DNA from: Nemertoderma westbladi
Taxonomy: Eukaryota; Xenacoelomorpha; Nemertodermatida; Nemertodermatidae
DNA length: 64,000 bases
Direction of reading: 5' to 3'
Assembly (NCBI GenBank): GCA_032718475.1
Contig: JAUCBJ010001661.1
Coordinates: forward strand, 1-64,000
The notes under the pieces are model-generated. The model did no database searches and was not told where the DNA came from. It saw only the letters and a program-made list of their open reading frames with translations. The position numbers were made by a program, and so were the translations under genes. Shown here piece after piece: positions 62,401 through 64,000 of the stretch (its first letter is position 1; the number at the start of each line of letters is the position of its first letter).

Positions 62401-64000
62401 GAGCCTACATACAGGAGCAGAGGGGTCAAACAAGGTCACTATTATGGAGCCTAAATACAGGAGCAAAGGGGTCAAACAAGGTCACTATTATGGCGCCTAC
62501 ATACAGGAGCAGTGGGGTCAAACAAGGTCACTATTATGGAGCCTAAATACAGGAGCAGAGGGGTCAAACAAGGTCACTATTATGGCGCCTACATACAGGA
62601 GCAGTGGGGTCAAACAAGGTCACTATTATGGCGCCTACATACAGGAGCAGAGGGGTCAAACAAGGTCACTATTATGGCGCCTACATACAGGAGCAGTGGG
62701 GTCAAACAAGGTCACCATTATGGCGCCAACATACAGGAGCAGAGGGGTCAAACAAGGTCACCATTATGGCGCCAACATACAGGAGCAGAGGGGTCAAACA
62801 AGGTCACTATTATGGCGCCAACATACAGCAGCAGAGGGGTCAAACAAGGTCACCATTATGGCGCCTACATACAGGAGCAGTGGGGTCAAACAAGGTCACT
62901 ATTATGGCGCCTACATACAGGAGCAGAGGGGTCAAACAAGGTCACCATTATGGCGCCTACATACAGGAGCAGTGGGGTCAAACAAGGTCACTATTATGGC
63001 GCCTACATACAGGAGCAGAGGGGTCAAACAAGGTCACCATTATGGCGCCTACATACAGGAGCAGTGGGGTCAAACAAGGTCACTATTATGGCGCCTACAT
63101 ACAGGAGCAGAGGGGTCAAACAAGGTCACTATTATGGCACCTACATACAGGAGCAGAGGGGTCAAACAAGGTCACTATTATGGCACCTACATACAGGAGC
63201 AGTGGGGTCAAACAAGGTCACTATTATGGCGCCTACATACAGGATCAGACGGGTCAAACAAGGCCACTATTATGGCACCTGCATACAGGAGCAGAGACGT
63301 CAAACAAGGTCACTACAGTATTATGGCACCTACATACAGGAGCAGTGGGGTCAAACAAGGTCACTATTATGGCGCCTACATACAGGATCAGACGGGTCAA
63401 ACAAGGCCACTATTATGGCACCTGCATACAGGAGCAGAGACGTCAAACAAGGTCACTACAGTATTATGGCACCTACATACAGGAGCAGAGGGGTCAAACA
63501 AGGTCACTGTTATGGCGCCTACATACAGGAGCAGAGGGGTCAAACAAGGTCACCATTATGGCGCCTACATACAGGAGCAGAGGGGTCAAACAAGGTCACT
63601 GTTATGGCGCCTACATGCAGGAACAGAGGGGTCAAACAAGGTCACTATTATGGCACCTATATACAGGAGCAGTGGGGTCAAACAAGGTCACTATTATGGC
63701 GCCTACATACAGCAGCAGAGGGGTCAAACAAGGTCACTATTATGGCACCTACACACAGGAGCAGTGGGGTCATACAAGGTCACTATTATGGCACCTACAT
63801 ACAGGAGCAGAGGGGTCAAACAAGGTCACTATTATGGCGCCTACATACAGGAGCAGTGGGGTCAAACAAGGTCACTATTATGGCGCCTACATACAGGAGC
63901 AGAGACGTCAAACAAGGTCACTACAGTATTATGGCACCTACATACAGGAGCAGAGGGGTCAAACAAGGTCACTGTTATGGCGCCTACATACAGGAGCAGA
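59487..64000. repeat. 46-bp satellite (with 51-bp variant), runs off the window
   Basis: About 95 head-to-tail copies (length divided by unit) of GGCGCCTACATACAGGAGCA plus GGGGTCAAACAAGGTCACTATTAT; the variant adds CAGTA in the last part (51 bp). Higher-order groups recur, for example a 240-bp block of five units from 59524 repeated at 59764 and 60004. On the minus strand each unit reads as a pyrimidine tract followed by GTAG/GCGCC or TTAG/GTGCC, matching the splice acceptor of CERK exon A at its left edge. It therefore lies in the preceding CERK intron. Long open frames through it are artefacts of the repeat. Confidence 0.95.

Noticed and set aside
59487-64000. CRISPR-like regular repeat array
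   Set aside because: The repeat is continuous, with no unique spacers, and the genome is clearly animal.

Overview
The window is eukaryotic. Coding exons have GT-AG introns, the DNA is AT-rich, and it is dense in LTR retrotransposons, hAT-type MITEs, tRNA-derived SINE heads and minisatellites. Recurrent short words such as TAGGCCTA and TACCGGTA, together with animal-type TIPRL, SUMO, DRAM and ceramide kinase genes, suggest a marine invertebrate, perhaps a deuterostome. That placement is inference only. No prokaryotic operon, CRISPR array or viral genome is present.

Layout. 1-5.2 kb: non-coding, holding a 0.3-kb perfect-looking palindrome that carries a hammerhead-ribozyme consensus in each arm, and a 1.5-kb non-autonomous hAT element with 8-bp target duplications. 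5.2-6.1 kb (minus): intronless TIPRL (TIP41-like). 7.1-23.1 kb (minus): a 16-kb BEL/Pao LTR retrotransposon (element 1). 23.5-24.6 kb (plus): a two-exon gene for a small secreted 8-cysteine protein, whose intron begins with a hAT MITE that duplicated the splice donor. 24.6-25.5 kb: an 18/23-bp satellite. 25.7-26.7 kb: two candidate short secreted proteins. 27.3-29.9 kb (minus): two-exon SUMO gene with a LINE fragment and a MITE in its intron. 30.2-31.2 kb: an inverted-repeat element full of ACGCGT palindromes. 33.2-50.6 kb (minus): a 17.4-kb BEL/Pao copy (element 2) inserted into a C-rich minisatellite, whose two halves lie on either side of it. 51.4-52.0 kb: six copies of a 100-bp repeat. 52.2-53.1 kb (plus): intronless DRAM-family gene. 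57.3-59.5 kb (minus): the last four exons of a ceramide kinase (CERK/CERKL) gene. 59.5-64 kb: a 46-bp satellite that starts exactly at the splice acceptor of the first visible CERK exon and runs off the window.

The two retrotransposons are closely related across gag-pol. They differ clearly in their LTRs and in the 3' accessory region. Element 2 has a 591-codon zinc-knuckle ORF there, while element 1 keeps only its tail joined to unrelated sequence. Each copy carries different breaks: element 1 at the ORF1/gag-pol boundary, element 2 in the integrase region. The host genes are unrelated housekeeping or signalling genes (TOR/PP2A regulation, SUMO modification, lysosome/autophagy, sphingolipid phosphorylation) and do not form a functional cluster.

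The most unusual signals are the paired inverted hammerhead motifs, the transposon target duplication that coincides with a 5' splice site, the satellite grown from a 3' splice site, and the exchangeable accessory ORF of the giant BEL elements.
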